From Cyprinodon diabolis (lineage: Eukaryota; Chordata; Actinopteri; Cyprinodontiformes; Cyprinodontidae), in contig CM060081.1 in NCBI GenBank assembly GCA_030533445.1, positions 36,999,111 through 37,063,110 of the forward strand: DNA of 64,000 nucleotides. Reading direction: 5' to 3'. Positions 1-12,220 of the stretch are shown in pieces. The notes below the pieces were generated by a model. It saw only the letters and a list, made by a program, of their open reading frames with translations, had not been told where the DNA came from and did not search any database. The translations under genes and the position numbers were made by a program. Position 1 is the stretch's first letter; each line of letters starts with the position of its first letter.

Positions 1-304
1 GTCCTAATTCTACAGACCAGGCAGTAATCAGTCGTGGGGTGTAGCTTTAGTTAAATCGAACCAAAAACATTTATTACTATTAATGCTTGATTCAAGACTT
101 TTTCACTGAGGATAAAGCTGCTCCAGATAGATTTATTCAATGCATTTTAATTTAAAAGGTAGCTTTTGTATTAATTCAGGTTATATTTTCCTGCTGCATT
201 TTGGTTAATTTGAAACATTTAATAATGAAAATAAAGAAAGTAGAAGAAATATATCAGCCAGCAGATTTTCACAGCACTGTAAGACTGAGTTAAAACAGTC
301 AGAC
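1..304 (-). other. partial dock3 intron
   Basis: This is intron sequence after the last visible exon. It is AT-rich. I see no exon, repeat or regulatory motif that I can support. Confidence 0.6.
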
Positions 305-365
305 CTGTTCGAATAACTTGTGAGACGATGTAGAGATCTCTTTTCATGTCCTTGTTGCTCAGATC
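305..365 (-). CDS. dock3: dock3 exon: DLSNKDMKRDLYIV segment
   Basis: 61 nt, 20 codons plus 1 nt. The acceptor tgaactgcag is good. It reads DLSNKDMKRDLYIVSQVIRT and then the first base of a glycine. Mammalian DOCK3, from memory, has DLSSKDMKRDLYIVAHVIRIG here. The donor is CAG|GTCTGA, weak after the GT, whereas the other donors in the window have a purine at +3. It is the last exon inside the window; the following exon is left of base 1. Confidence 0.85.
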
Positions 366-930
366 CTGCAGTTCAAGAGAGGACAAACCGACATGTCAAA
401 AAAATGCTAATTGAAATGACAAATAAAATCAGTCCTGAAACAGAAATTGGTGCAAAAGGAGACCTTTGATGGAATCTAGTCATTGCTTCTTCCATGGACA
501 AGTTTCTTTTTTTTGCAGTTTAGACAGTTCAAATGATCATTCAAAAAGACAGCAATGAACTAATTATTTTATTAATGGACATAGATTTTATCTAGCTTCT
601 GAATTTAAAAAGGGAAGGGCACATGAAGGTATGTTACATAACTAAAGATGCTCCAGCAGCTTTGACCATGAATTATTACCCAGTATTACCAAAACACTTA
701 TAAATCTAAAATGCACAAATTTTCCTTTTGAATTTCTCAAAACCACAGAAAAATACATCTCTTCTACCTTATCTGTATTCTATTTGGGGACATTTGTCTC
801 CAGGCTGATGCTACCATACATCAATAGGGGGCAATGTAATCTTACTTTTAGGAAACCCGCAGCTTTTAGATATTCTCTTTTTAAAAAGCCAAAAACATAC
901 ATGTTGTTGACATGTGTTTGTCCCGCTTAC
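366..930 (-). other. dock3 intron, 565 bp
   Basis: This is the shortest intron in the window, bordered by GT at 930-929 and AG at 367-366 on the minus strand. It is AT-rich, has no recognisable repeat, and the open frames in it are short and chance-like. Confidence 0.8.
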
Positions 931-1012
931 CGTGAACAGTGCACACAGCCGGTCCACCTTTTCCGGATTCTTTGGTCCTCCATTCTTATTTAGTCTCACC
1001 AGGAACTTCTCA
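931..1012 (-). CDS. dock3: dock3 exon: FLVRLNKNGGPKNPEK segment
   Basis: 82 nt with acceptor tttttcag and donor ACG|GTAAGC. The first base completes serine; then EKFLVRLNKNGGPKNPEK and VDRLCALFT, 27 codons. The S-E-[RK]-F-L-V-R-L-N-K-N-G-G-P block is nearly invariant in DOCK3. The intron before it is 12.1 kb and holds the intact Tc1 element; the intron after it is only 565 bp. Confidence 0.95.
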
Positions 1013-2342
1013 CTGAAAAAAACAATCAAAGGTTTGAGCTTTAATATTTCTGAGTCTCTGAATTTCAGACACCTGCAGCAAGGTTCTTACAAGTCTGATC
1101 TGAGTCATGAAAGGAGACAAATCAAAGGTTTAAAGAGTAAGAAGTAAATACTAAACACTTCATTCCATAAAACAGTTATCATGTCAGACTTTGATGCATC
1201 CTCTTATCTGTATACCCTTTGGAACAAAACTCCCAGATAAAGGAACCCAGATCAGATCTATTCAGTCTCCTTGGTAGCTGGAGTTGAAAGATGCCTCTTC
1301 TCAGTGCGCCCTGATCTGAAGCATCACAAGCAACTAAAATAATACAAATCAACTGAGGCTTTGAACACAGAAAAAGGAAGATAATTGTCTGTTGTTTCCA
1401 TAAAATCATGAACATGTCATGAACATGTCTCTATATTCTGTAAACATCATGGAGATTAGACTGCACCGACATATTTATTATACAGTGAAACCCTTGTATT
1501 CCCAATACTATGTAAATGACTGAATCAACTACTCACTTAATCAACGGTATGTTTAATTCATACATAAATATCTTACTGATATAATCTAGCTGAAAAGAGG
1601 TTACATTTTAATAAATTGACTCCAGACACACAAAGTAAAATGTATTTTATAATGATTTACTTTTGTTTATTTCAGTTTCCAGCTATGGGAACCCAAAATT
1701 AATTTGATTAGAAAGTTTGAATATTACATCAGACAAACATAAAATGAATAATATTACAGAGACGTGAGGCTGCCTAATTCCTTATTGTGTGAATTATTGC
1801 TCTGGTGCAGCAGACCGTGGATCGGCCGATGATGATGAGGTGCAGAGGAAGCCCAGGTTGCTTTAAAAGGAGCCTTAAACTCATCTGCATGGAAGGCTCT
1901 GGGGTCTCACCTTCTTTTTAACAATACCATAAAAAGCTCTTTGAGGTTTTAGTCAGGAAGGTTTGCTCACCAATCCAGTAGAGAGACACTATAAATTTAG
2001 CATCATTCATTATGTAGTCAAGGTAAGATGTCTCTCATGTTCTTTTCAGCAGTAGCTTAAAACAAAGAATTCAATAGTTGAAGCTCTTGTCTTAAATACA
2101 TCTCGGTGTAGCTAAAGCTGCCACACACAGACTTTAGATGTAGACCAAAATGTTTCATGTGAATCCCTCCTAAACGCCTAAATTCACAAATACTTGATCA
2201 ACTTTTCCCATGGCTTCGGTATTGCTAAGCCATAGCATAAATGATTAAAGCACAATTATTGAAAAAAAGTAGAATGCATTTTATTAATCCTGTCACATTT
2301 CTATTATATACATGTATATACATATACATACATATATATACA

Positions 2343-2343
<1 letters not shown>

Positions 2344-2429
<86 letters not shown>
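2344..2429. repeat. TA microsatellite
   Basis: About 43 uninterrupted TA units, preceded by the imperfect palindrome TATATATACAGTATATATA. It encodes nothing; the YIYI frames through it are artefacts. Confidence 0.98.
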
Positions 2430-2432
<3 letters not shown>

Positions 2433-3277
2433 ATACTTAACACAAACTGGCAAAAAAATTGTGATATTGAAAATGCACATTTAGCGCATTTTACTTTTGA
2501 TTTCAGTCTTTGAGACAGCAGGTCTCATATGTCAAGAGCTCGCCTGAGGGCAGAGCAGGGGGACCTTCAGGGGACACGCTGCAGCACAAAGATTGATGCA
2601 CTGGAAATTGTTTTGTCACAGTTTAATAAATATTGAACAGAACTCTTTTTAAGGATTTTGTCTGCTTATTCTAAATCCTGGAGGAAAAGAGAAAAGGAGC
2701 AGAAGGTCAAGTGGGCATAGAGCAGAGACAAACAGACTTTTTATCTGGTCTCCTTCAGGTGGATCATGTTTTGTTTCTGTGTTAAAGACAGTTTGCATGG
2801 TTACCTTTTTTGTTTTTGTTTTTTGTTTGGAAATGTCCAGATAAGTATGCCAGTTTAAAAGGTTTGCTAAAGTTTTCATACTCCTTCATCTGCTACACAT
2901 TTAGTCATATTGTCACTATAAACTTGGATGCCGCGCATTGAGATTATACATTCTAGAACATCATATATAGTTGTGGATAATGATGAAGTGGAAGATATGA
3001 CAAATAGTTTTTCAGATGAAACTTAGAGTGCGAATGTATTTGGCTTCCTGTGGCAGTACTTTTGGAGCACCATCTTTTCTTCCAAATTCAGTCTTTTGGG
3101 TCATGCTTCCACTAACTTTATGCAGTTAGAGTCTGGTTCTCCGCCCATTTTTCTTTGCAAAACAGCTCCGGGCTGCATGGTCTTACTGTGTATGTATTTC
3201 CAAGTAATTAGCTTTCCTCCCACGCTTCCCTTTTAGGTATTGTTTGCATGCATGATTTATCTCCTAGCTGTCCACAT

Positions 3278-3375
3278 GATAGGCTGGAATCCTGTCCAGA
3301 GCGTCCCCGCCTCTCACCCAGTGACAGCTGGAGAAAGCCCCCCCCCCCCCCCCCAATTGATAAGCCGGTACAGTC
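3278..3375 (+). repeat. LINE-tail-like fragment with C17 tract
   Basis: AGGCTGGAATCCTGTCCAGA then GCCTCTCACCCAGTGACAGC and TGATAAGCCGGTACAG resemble a widespread fish LINE 3' region that normally ends in a GATG array. A run of 17 C (3338-3354) interrupts it. Confidence 0.5.
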
Positions 3376-4214
3376 ACTGCATGTTGTTGTTATTTGTTAC
3401 AAATGCAAATCTTTGTAAAAAACTGAGCATTCATCATGCTGTCCTGACATATAACTATATAAATCTCAATTAAATAGCAAAAACAAAAATTATTACAGAT
3501 AACACATGCAATAACTAGAGTACTAAACTCATTATGGTCAGAGACTCCATTTCAATTTGCCAACCAGTAATTTCATGTTTGCTAATAACTGTTTTGCCTT
3601 GATATTTGGTTGTATAAGCTAAAGAAACAGGTCAAAGAGACACCAAATGTTTTCTTTGTTTGGCAGAAGGCAGATCCATGATGAAATTATAATCTTTATA
3701 AACAAAACCAAAAGTTTTCCTTAAGCAGAGCTTACACAAACTGAGAAGTAAACAAACCCAGAGCTGAAATAAACTAGAAACAAAGCTGGCCAGTCACTAA
3801 GAATATATTCAAGATCTGACAGTGAACTGCCGAGCTTTGCAAAAATGTAGATTACTTTGAAATTTTTCAGATTTGGTTAAAAACCAAACCAAAACAAACC
3901 TCAAAGCTCTTTAATGGAACATTATGTGATAAAACAAAAACAAGTAGGGTTTAACTTTAAAGTATACAGATTATTATTCTTTTAAAAATGACATTTTTTG
4001 TTTGTGAAGATTTAATTTTTGGAAAAAATGAAACATTGTTTATCAAGCATTTTCACAGCTTGAATTTAATTGCCATTTAAATTAAACTCACCTCTCAAAG
4101 GAGTTAATTGTTAAAAGCTATTTTATGAAACTATTCCAAAAAAGTTAAAAAACAATCCACTGGACTATACCTTATGGACCAAGACATTCTTTTGAGGATC
4201 AGAATGTTCATATT

Positions 4215-4555
4215 TTGGACAAAGAAGAAGGTGGTTTGAGAGGGGAACGTGAAGGAAGCCATCTATGTTAAGAAAGAAAAACCAAACTTAAAAAAAGGAG
4301 TGGACTCAGATTTCAGCCTGCCTATTCCTAAGAGGCGGGCCAGTTTGTCCGGTTCAATTTGCATGTTTTTTAAGCAAAAACAAGGCTTTGTTTTTGGTCC
4401 TCTCTATAAAGCCTCGAACTCAACGCTATTTCTGACATTTTGAATTGAAAAAGCTTCCTGGATGGGAAGCGAAACTTCTTCAACATAGAAAGAAAGTTCT
4501 TTTTTAAACTGTTTTGGAATGACTATAACCTGGATGACTGAGAGTCTTTACCTTT
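4215..4555 (+). mobile_element. Penelope-like (GIY-YIG) retroelement remnant
   Basis: Allowing two small frameshifts, 4219-4300 reads DKEEGWFERG and VKEAIYVKKEKPNLKK. This strongly resembles the C-terminal GIY-YIG endonuclease region of fish Penelope-like elements (pattern WFERGV-EAIYV--E-P-LN). It is followed by AAGCTTCCTGGATGGGAAGC and, near 4530, CTGGATGACTGAGAGTCTT, a tail often seen with such elements. Only the 3' end survives and the protein frame is broken. Family assignment is from memory. Confidence 0.6.
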
Positions 4556-5234
4556 ATGAAAATAATGTGTGTCATCTGTCATTCTGATTGTGAAAACATA
4601 AGGGAGAAACTAATTGATCAATAGGATTTGATAGGAAAAAATCTTTTATTAAAATTTAAAGTTTAAGATTTGAGTTTAAAGTTAGTCATATAGCCCCTCA
4701 ACAAACAAAGGGGACAAAATGAATACGTTTAAAACTATGTTCAAATATATTTTAAATGTTTTAGCAAAATGCAATTTGTTGTGGAAAAATAACATTCTAA
4801 AGCCATTACACCTATAGTACAACATGGTAGTGGCATGCAATGCTTTGGGCAATGTCATCTTCAGCAGGGACAGAGAAGTTGGTAAAGTAAAATATATTAA
4901 AAAAATTATTTTGAATTTTCCATTCTCAATATGAATATATTAACTTTTGTGCAGTTGGAACTAGAATAGTTGCCCTTGAATTTGTCTCTGACTCAATTAG
5001 CTTAAACTGTGGAGAGACCAGTAGATGGTTCTTACTATAAAAAGAAAGAATTTGACAACATACCAACAAGATTTTAATTGGAAGATAGAAATTACTTGTT
5101 GATTCTGCAGAAGTCCAAATCACTACATTGAACTATGAACATTAAGTCTATATCGATGCAGGGTGATAAACATCTCTGTTAATTTCATTATTGAATCCAT
5201 TTCACACTTAAAGACAATTGGAAAATTTCAACAT

Positions 5235-5640
5235 GATGCTTAGACTTAGACAAACTTTGTTGTCATTTTATATGCACGGTTTATACTAAATGAAATTTCA
5301 CTGCATAAAGCTTACAATAGTGTAGTGACATTGCAGTTGGAGTAAGATAAACATTACCAACCAATATTAAGTCCAGCACTGATCAGAATGTAACAATTTG
5401 GGAGAAAAAGAGACCAGTTTAAAGTAATGGTGCAAAAGGGCATTAATATGTAAAAGTTCCGTGCAGTGCAAAATAAATATGGTGCAAAATGCAGTAGAAC
5501 CTGGAGCTGTGTATATAAAAAAAAACTATACCAGTTTAACAACACTGGTAGTGCAAAATAATGTTGCAAGTGTGATACAAAGTCTAATTGAGAGTTCAAC
5601 AGTTTAACAGTCTGGCAGCGAGGAATAAGCTGTTACAGAA
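5235..5640. repeat. LINE-3'-end-like repeat
   Basis: It contains words common to teleost LINE 3' ends: AACTTTGTTGTCATTTTATA, AGTGCAAAATAA, and AGTTTAACAGTCTGGCAGC followed by GAGGAATAAGCTGTTACAGA. No coding part was seen. Assignment is weak. Confidence 0.35.
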
Positions 5641-8227
5641 TCAACAAATGAATATGCAAAAGTTTAAGTTTAATAGTTCTGAGTTCATGTATTCAAAGGT
5701 AAAATCTGAAACCCATCCCTCTGAAAATGACATCTCAGCGCATTTACTTTTAATGACAAAAACCATTATTAACAAACAATTCTTAGGTCACTGCTAACAT
5801 TACATTTCAGGGTTCACTCCATGCACCACTAGGACCAACATATCCCCACAACACAGCTATGTTGCCAACTTTAAACTGAAACAATTTTTTTTTTCCAGTC
5901 TCCCAGTGATATAGCAGCCAAAACAAATAAATCAAAAGACAATATCCATGTTTCTTTCCTAAACAGTAGGATAGTGCAAGTGCTGTGTATGTTTTGGCAG
6001 GTGGGAAACGGAGGGGTGTTAAGAAAGGAATAAAGATTGAGAAACAGGAAATAATTGCACCTGTTGTTATGTATTTGTATTGATTCACATATTGACTGCG
6101 ATAAGGATGCTTTGGATAATATGTGAGCATAATAAGCACCAACTAGGCGAGAAACAGCAAAACAGGTATCTAACGGTATTTGTACCAGGAAATAATTTTA
6201 CATAGTCTGTATAGTACAGTGCAAGTAAATCTGTGAAAGACACATATAGATCTAAAAAAAAAAAAAGAGATGAGCTGTTATTTGTGAACATATGTAGAAC
6301 CAACTGCATTGAAAAAGCTTTCTGCTTGCAAGCACAGGAGCATTCAGGCGTGGATGTACAAATACAGATTCACTTATATGTACAGACAAATTGCAGAGCA
6401 GAAATATGCATGGATGCACCAAATCAGATGCATATTCATTCTGCTGAGAGAGGCACCGATAGGCAAACACATCTATGATATACATGGAAATGAATATCCA
6501 CCACTGCCTGCAAATAGACTGCAGCTGCAGAGTAACACTATGATAAATAAGTTTTACAGAATGACAGGAAAAATGAAACCTGCATTGGAATAAATATCTT
6601 TTTCTGATATGCATGATAATAAAATTAAATGACTTGAATTGCTACCTCAAAGATTTTTAAGATCCAACAACATAAAACCTTAATCAATTAAAATAGGAGC
6701 ATTTATAAATCAAAACAATTAGAGCATATGTTGAAGAGTGGATAGAGATGGATACGTCATTATTTCACAGAAATTAGAATTTTAAAGCTGTGGCCTGCAT
6801 TTGTGTACAGTCTAAATACAGTATTTAGCTCCATCCAACTTCCCATAAAAAGGTAAACAGTTTTCTTGTTTTTTTGCCATAGAAATTCCTCCCCACTGCA
6901 TAATGGGGATGTCTTGTGCATCTTCCATCACACAGATTATCTTGCATTGGACAAAAGTTATATTTTGGTCACATCCAAGTTGAAAAATATAAGAAAATTC
7001 AGCATTTTTAAATTAGCAGCCACTGTGGTTTCTTGAAGTCAGTTATATATGGAGTTCTACAGCTGCTCGCTTTTGTTGAACTTGCCCTCTTAGAGAATCT
7101 TTGAAGCTCTTATTAAATCAATAATCAATAATAAATTGAGACAACAGGAAACAGCATAAATAGCCTGCCAGAATCTCTGTTACATGTCGTAAGGAGAATC
7201 TAAAATATCCTTCCCCTGATATATGCACTGACCTGCCAACCATTGATTGTAAACCTATTTTACACACACATAAACAGCAAACACACTGGTTCAATTAACT
7301 CAGTATATTTCAGTCCACTGGGCCAGTTTTCATTTCATTTCGACACCGAATGCCTCATTTCACCAAATTACAATGCAGTGAATTATCCTGCACGACATCA
7401 TTGACTTAATGCATTTATATAAGTAAAGGCATATACAGGTAACTACCTCAAAGACAGCTTTCAATCATATAACATAATTAGAGAGAATAGACCTTAGCTG
7501 GGTTAATACACTTAAATAAAATACACTTTGAAATTTGTCGTATTTAATAAATGATGCAATCATAAACCTTATACTGTTTCACCAGAAATTTATGTGATAG
7601 ACCAAAACTAAATATTAGTTAGCTGTGAAATGGAAGTGAAACGGATGGTCTTTCTTTCAGAACTCATCTACTGAATAAATGAATAGATGAATCCAGCTAT
7701 TAGGGTTTTGGGAGAGAACTTCCATAAATAAATAGTATGATAAAGACAGAGGGATGCAGCAGGAAAGGGATGAAGTTTAAATGCAGGGTTAGATTGTAAA
7801 CAATTAACCAAGCTTTAAGCATTTAACACATTCAACCCACAGGAAACCTAACCTCCTTCTAAGTTAGAATTGGGCGCTAGTTGGGTTCATTGAACAGTTT
7901 TCTGAAATACAGAAAGCTGTGTTTATTACATTTGGAGACAAAAGCCATGTTAGAACAAAACATATTTTCTGGTACAAAGAAAAATGCTCGAATAACATAG
8001 AAGTTGCAAATTAAAAAAAGTACTTTAGCTTCCAAAATTTACTAGATACAAATAAATAAATAAATAGAAACATTTCTAAGAAAAGATTTCCAATAAAAAT
8101 ATTCCCTCTTTACAGAAGATCAGCAGAAGAACTGTTGACTAAAGAATTATTATAAAGAAAAAAGAACAGAAAAAATAATCTAAAAGACAAAACTGAGCAT
8201 GGACCCATTGCTGGGAAACAACCTTCA

Positions 8228-8655
8228 TACGAGGCTCGTCAGGTTCAGCACTGGACAGGGCCTGTGGTGACTGCACAGCAGGGGCAGACATGTTAATTGT
8301 TTTGGCTGAGGGCTTCTGGGGGCCTGCACATCACTCAACCTGTGAAACCCGTCCATTAAATTCTTTCCAATATTTCAGAATTTAACCGTTTCCCATTGAC
8401 CAGCACTTCAGACAGGACCCTAACTCCTTCAACAGCGCCCATATGAGGTTCCTCAGGTTCAGCGCTGGACAGGGCCTGTGGTGACTGCACAGCAGGGGCT
8501 GACAAGTTAATTGTTTTGGCTGAGGGCTTCTGGGGGGTTGCACATCACTCAACCTGTGAAATTCGTCCATCAAATTCTTTCCAATATTTCAGAATTTAAC
8601 CCTTTGCCATTAACCAGCACTTCAGACAGGACCCTAACTCCTTCAACAGTGTTAT
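8228..8655. repeat. tandem duplication, two 214-bp units
   Basis: The segment from about 8228 to 8441 is repeated from about 8442 to 8655. Anchor words such as TCAGGTTCAGC (8239/8453) and CAGCACTTCAGACAGGACCC (8401/8615) are offset by exactly 214 bp. The units differ at a modest number of positions. I do not recognise the unit. Confidence 0.9.
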
Positions 8656-9184
8656 ACTGTTTAGATAAAGGAGGACAGTGACAGAAAAAGATGAAGACTT
8701 GTCCACATCTCACTTTGATGCAACACTCCCATCCACCAACCAGCCTCTGTCCAGACCCTCTGTCTGGACTTCCGATCACTGATGAAGATAAAGATGCAAA
8801 TATGTTGTTTTACTATCAGATCAGTAAAAATCTGAAGACAGTGTCTTCCCCTCAAGCCACTCACATCTCTAACAAGTATCTGGAGATGTGTGAGGTCTCC
8901 TGTTGAAAGGGTTCCAATGGCCCACTGCATTTGGCCTACTAGGCAAATAGGTTGGCAGATGATGGACCAGCTCCACTACCCTGGGATTTTCGCTGGGATC
9001 CCTTTTTGGGCCAAATCTGCCTTCAACAACATCAAACTCAGACATCTTCAAGAAGCTCACAGTGCTGACCTTTACCTGTCATTGAATCACCTTTCCCCCT
9101 AGGGGTGTGTTCCCTCCCCTCTTTTTCTCTCGATGCATCAATTACTGCATCAAAGCAGACCAAACCGTGAATCTTCTGTAGCTC

Positions 9185-9325
9185 AACCTGCTGAGGACAG
9201 TGGATATGATACTGGACCTCCAGAGAGCAGCCCCCATATGTGCCCCCCTCACCATACTCAACAACACTGGATCACTTGGTCCTCACATTCAACATCACCC
9301 TCATCTTGTTAAAAATGCAATACTG
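9185..9325 (+). mobile_element. non-LTR retrotransposon fragment
   Basis: The plus strand reads RTVDMILDLQRAAPICAPLT and ILNNTGSLG. This matches the stretch of fish LINE ORF2 after the reverse-transcriptase domain (pattern VDFR--P---PPLTINN--V). It is followed by decayed sequence and has no intact frame. The preceding 8690-9110 may belong to the same insertion, but I could not support that. Confidence 0.5.
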
Positions 9326-10333
9326 TGGCAGATCACAAGGTTGGCTCCACTCGCACCCATATGAGTGGAGTATATAAAGTTTCTTGGCAGTAAATCTGAT
9401 TCTTAGATTAGTTTTAGTTGCACAGCAGATTTGACAGAAAAGCAGCTTACTGTAGGCAGATGTGTTGAGTTTAATGGCCTGAGGACATCTAGGAGAAAGA
9501 GACAGGACCTCCGATCTCCTTTAACATGGCTCTCATCTGGAACCTCAGAGGACCCGGCCCTGCCATTAGTCCCTGATGCTGAGTCAGGTTAGATACTGAA
9601 ACTAGGCTCTCAAGGTCCAAAGTATTTCTGGGCTCAGCTGTGTTTGTTAATGGGGGGCAGAACCTGCCAGCTGGTTTACACCTACGGGAAAAATCATCTG
9701 AGCAAAAGGAAGATAAGGTGACAGAGTGCTTGTTGAACCTGGATTTATTTCATTAATGGACTCATATCCTCCTCTCTGCAGCCACACACACAGTTTTCAT
9801 ACACCCACAGCCATGCCATCACCGTTAGCCTACATCAGCCCTATTTACTAACCTTAAATATTATTCATCTGTCAGGATTGTGTTCACTCTATGAATCTAT
9901 AATTGATGGGCATTCATTAGGAAGGGAGCAGAGAGGTGGGGGATCATGTATTATTCACAACAAGCTCAGGGTGGCCACTTGCTATTACTTTTTCTACTTT
10001 ATTACAGTAAGGAGCTATAAAAAAGGGACGGGTGGAAGATGAAGAAGAGGACAATAGTGCAGGGAGGGAAAAAGAACAACATGTGGGAATGCAGTCAGCA
10101 GTGGACCTCATCATGATTACTACCCTGAACACGGGTGCTTATTTTCTTTCTCATTATAACTGTCTGAGCATGCTCAGTGTTTGTTCAGTCAGAGGAAGAC
10201 GATTACTTGGCTTAAGCCTTCCTCTAACCTTAGCCATAAATCAGATTGTTTTCCTTATCAAACAGCTTGGAAATTACTGGCTGCCCTTTGTGAACGTGAC
10301 AGATTTAGGATCTTTTATATATATATATATATA

Positions 10334-11578
10334 CACTATATTGCCAAAAGTATTTGCTCACCCATCCAAATTATTGGAATCAGGTGTTCCAATCACTTCC
10401 ATGGCCACAGGTGTATAAATTCAAGCACCTAGGCATGCAGACTGTTTTTACAAACATTTGTGAAAGAATGGGTCGCTCTCAGGAGCTCAGTGAATTCCAG
10501 CGTGGAACTGTGATAGGATGCCACCTGTGCAACAAATCCAGTCGTGAAATTTCCTCGCTCCTAAATATTCCACAGTCAACTGTCAGCTGTATTATAAGAA
10601 AATGGAAGTGTTTGGGAACGACAGCAACTCAGCCACGAAGTGGTAGGCCACGTAAACTGACGGAGCGGGGTCAGCGGATGCTGAAGCGCATAGTGCGAAG
10701 AGGTCGCCAACTTTCTGCAGAGTCAATCACTACAGACCTCCAAACTTCATGTGGCCTTCAGATTAGCTCAAGAACAGTGCGCAGAGAGCTTCATGGAATG
10801 GGTTTCCATGGTCGAGCAGCTGCATCCAAGCCATACATAACCAAGTGCAATGCAAAGCGTCGGATGCGGTGGTGTAAAGCACGCCGCCACTGGACTCTAG
10901 AGCAGTGGAGACGCGTTCTCTGGAGTGACGAATCGCGCTTCTCCATCTGGCAATCTGATGGACGGGTCTGGGTTTGGCGGTTGCCAGGAGAACGGTACTT
11001 GTCTGACTGCATTGTGCCAAGTGTAAAGTTTGGTGGAGGGGGGATTATGGTGTGGGGTTGTTTTTCAGGAGCTGGGCTTGGCCCCTTAGTTCCAGTGAAA
11101 GGAACTCTGAATGCTTCAGCATACCAAGACATTTTGGACAATTCCATGCTCCCAACTTTGTGGGAACAGTTTGGAGCTGGCCCCTTCCTCTTCCAACATG
11201 ACTGTGCACCAGTGCACAAAGCAAGGTCCATAAAGACATGGATGACAGAGTCTGGTGTGGATGAACTTGACTGGCCTGCACAGAGTCCTGACCTCAACCC
11301 GATAGAACACCTTTGGGATGAATTAGAGCGGAGACTGAGAGCCAGGCCTTCTCGTCCAACATCAGTGTGCGACCTCACAAATGCGCTTCTGGAAGAATGG
11401 TCAAAAATTCCCATAAACACACTCCTAAACCTTGTGGACAGCCTTCCCAGAAGAGTTGAAGCTGTTCTAGCTGCAAAGGGTGGACCGACGTCATATTGAA
11501 CCCTATGGATTAGGAACGGGATGTCACTTAAGCTCATATGTGAGTCAAGGCAGGTGAGCAAATACTTTTGGCAATATA

Positions 11579-11581
<3 letters not shown>
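10334..11581 (+). mobile_element. Tc1/mariner transposon, 1248 bp, intact ends
   Basis: Both ends carry the same 29-bp inverted repeat with no mismatch (10334-10362 and 11553-11581), starting CACTATATTGCCAAAAGT. TA dinucleotides flank it on both sides, as expected for Tc1 insertion, and the target was a TA array that continues on both sides (10316-10333, 11582-11617). The only gene inside is an uninterrupted transposase. Identical TIRs plus an open reading frame suggest a young and possibly mobile copy. The TIR resembles a teleost-wide Tc1 family; I cannot name it securely. Confidence 0.95.
10468..11499 (+). CDS. Tc1-family transposase, DD34E, 343 aa
   Basis: This is the cut-and-paste transposase that binds the TIRs and inserts at TA. 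The ATG at 10468 ([13 protein letters not shown]) is preferred over upstream in-frame starts because it gives the usual family length of about 340 aa and because upstream sequence runs into the TIR. Residues 8-50 form the first helix-turn-helix, a GRPR motif is at about 59-62, and a second HTH spans about 65-110. The catalytic residues are visible: D154 in LWSDES, D245 in FQHDCAPVH and E280 in [11 protein letters not shown], with exactly 34 residues between the last two. The glycine-rich [12 protein letters not shown] is at 189-200. No stop or frameshift. Activity is inferred only. Confidence 0.95.
   Translation: MGRSQELSEFQRGTVIGCHLCNKSSREISSLLNIPQSTVSCIIRKWKCLGTTATQPRSGRPRKLTERGQRMLKRIVRRGRQLSAESITTDLQTSCGLQISSRTVRRELHGMGFHGRAAASKPYITKCNAKRRMRWCKARRHWTLEQWRRVLWSDESRFSIWQSDGRVWVWRLPGERYLSDCIVPSVKFGGGGIMVWGCFSGAGLGPLVPVKGTLNASAYQDILDNSMLPTLWEQFGAGPFLFQHDCAPVHKARSIKTWMTESGVDELDWPAQSPDLNPIEHLWDELERRLRARPSRPTSVCDLTNALLEEWSKIPINTLLNLVDSLPRRVEAVLAAKGGPTSY

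Positions 11582-11617
<36 letters not shown>
11582..11617. repeat. TA microsatellite, right flank of Tc1
   Basis: 18 TA units. With 10316-10333 it is the split target array into which the Tc1 element inserted. Confidence 0.97.
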
Positions 11618-11619
<2 letters not shown>

Positions 11620-12089
11620 TAATTGTTTTGTCTCAACCTCCATGATGCAGCTCTTCTTTCTAGGATTCTGGCCGAATTTATCAGTACTCCAAAACCACTG
11701 ACAACCCAGGGTGCAGACCAGGAAGCACAGTCGTATTTTAACACACATCTCTGCAGCTTCTCTACTGTTACCCGCCCATTACTCCATCCAGACAGTGTCT
11801 TGCCCACGACAAATTAGAAGAGATTCCCAAAGGAGTAAATCATAATAATCTACTTAAAATCCAAATAACTTAAATTAAGGAAAAAGTTAAAACGATTAAA
11901 TCTGGTTTAGTTAACATAAGATCTCTTTCTTTAAAAGTCTGCTAGTTAATGACTTGATTTGTGATAATCACATTGATTTATGTTGCCTTACAAAAGCTTG
12001 GCTGCAGTAAGAGGATTATGTAAGCATAAATGAGGCAACTCCTTCTAGTTATTTAAATTTTCACATAGCCTGCCTTCGAGTCAATGAGT

Positions 12090-12220
12090 CGATGCAATCA
12101 ACTGGTTTTCCTTAGTTTTCAATTTGACTGTACGACCTGGTTGAACTGTAAAGTGCCTTGAGATGACATGTGTTGTGAAATGGCGCTATATAAATAAACT
12201 GAATTGAATTGACCTTTGTA
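12090..12220 (+). repeat. common teleost dispersed repeat (tail part)
   Basis: It contains TGCCTTGAGATGACATGTGT and then GGCGCTATATAAATAAACTG followed by AATTGAATTGA. The reverse complement of 54378-54500 and the piece at 44470-44541 carry the same words, so this is a repeat family within this genome. The element class is not certain. Confidence 0.75.

Noticed and set aside
2225..2513. Open frames on both strands encoding long YIYI runs
   Set aside because: They are translations of the TA microsatellite, with no coding sequence around it.
6233..6614. Overlapping frames on both strands around 6.2-6.6 kb
   Set aside because: No codon bias, splice sites or family motifs; overlap on opposite strands suggests chance.
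8382..8779. Minus-strand frames over the tandem duplication
   Set aside because: They repeat because the DNA repeats; different frames are open in the two units and no protein family fits.
10791..11807. 338-codon minus-strand frame across the Tc1 element
   Set aside because: It is the antisense shadow of the transposase plus the TA array; no family similarity.
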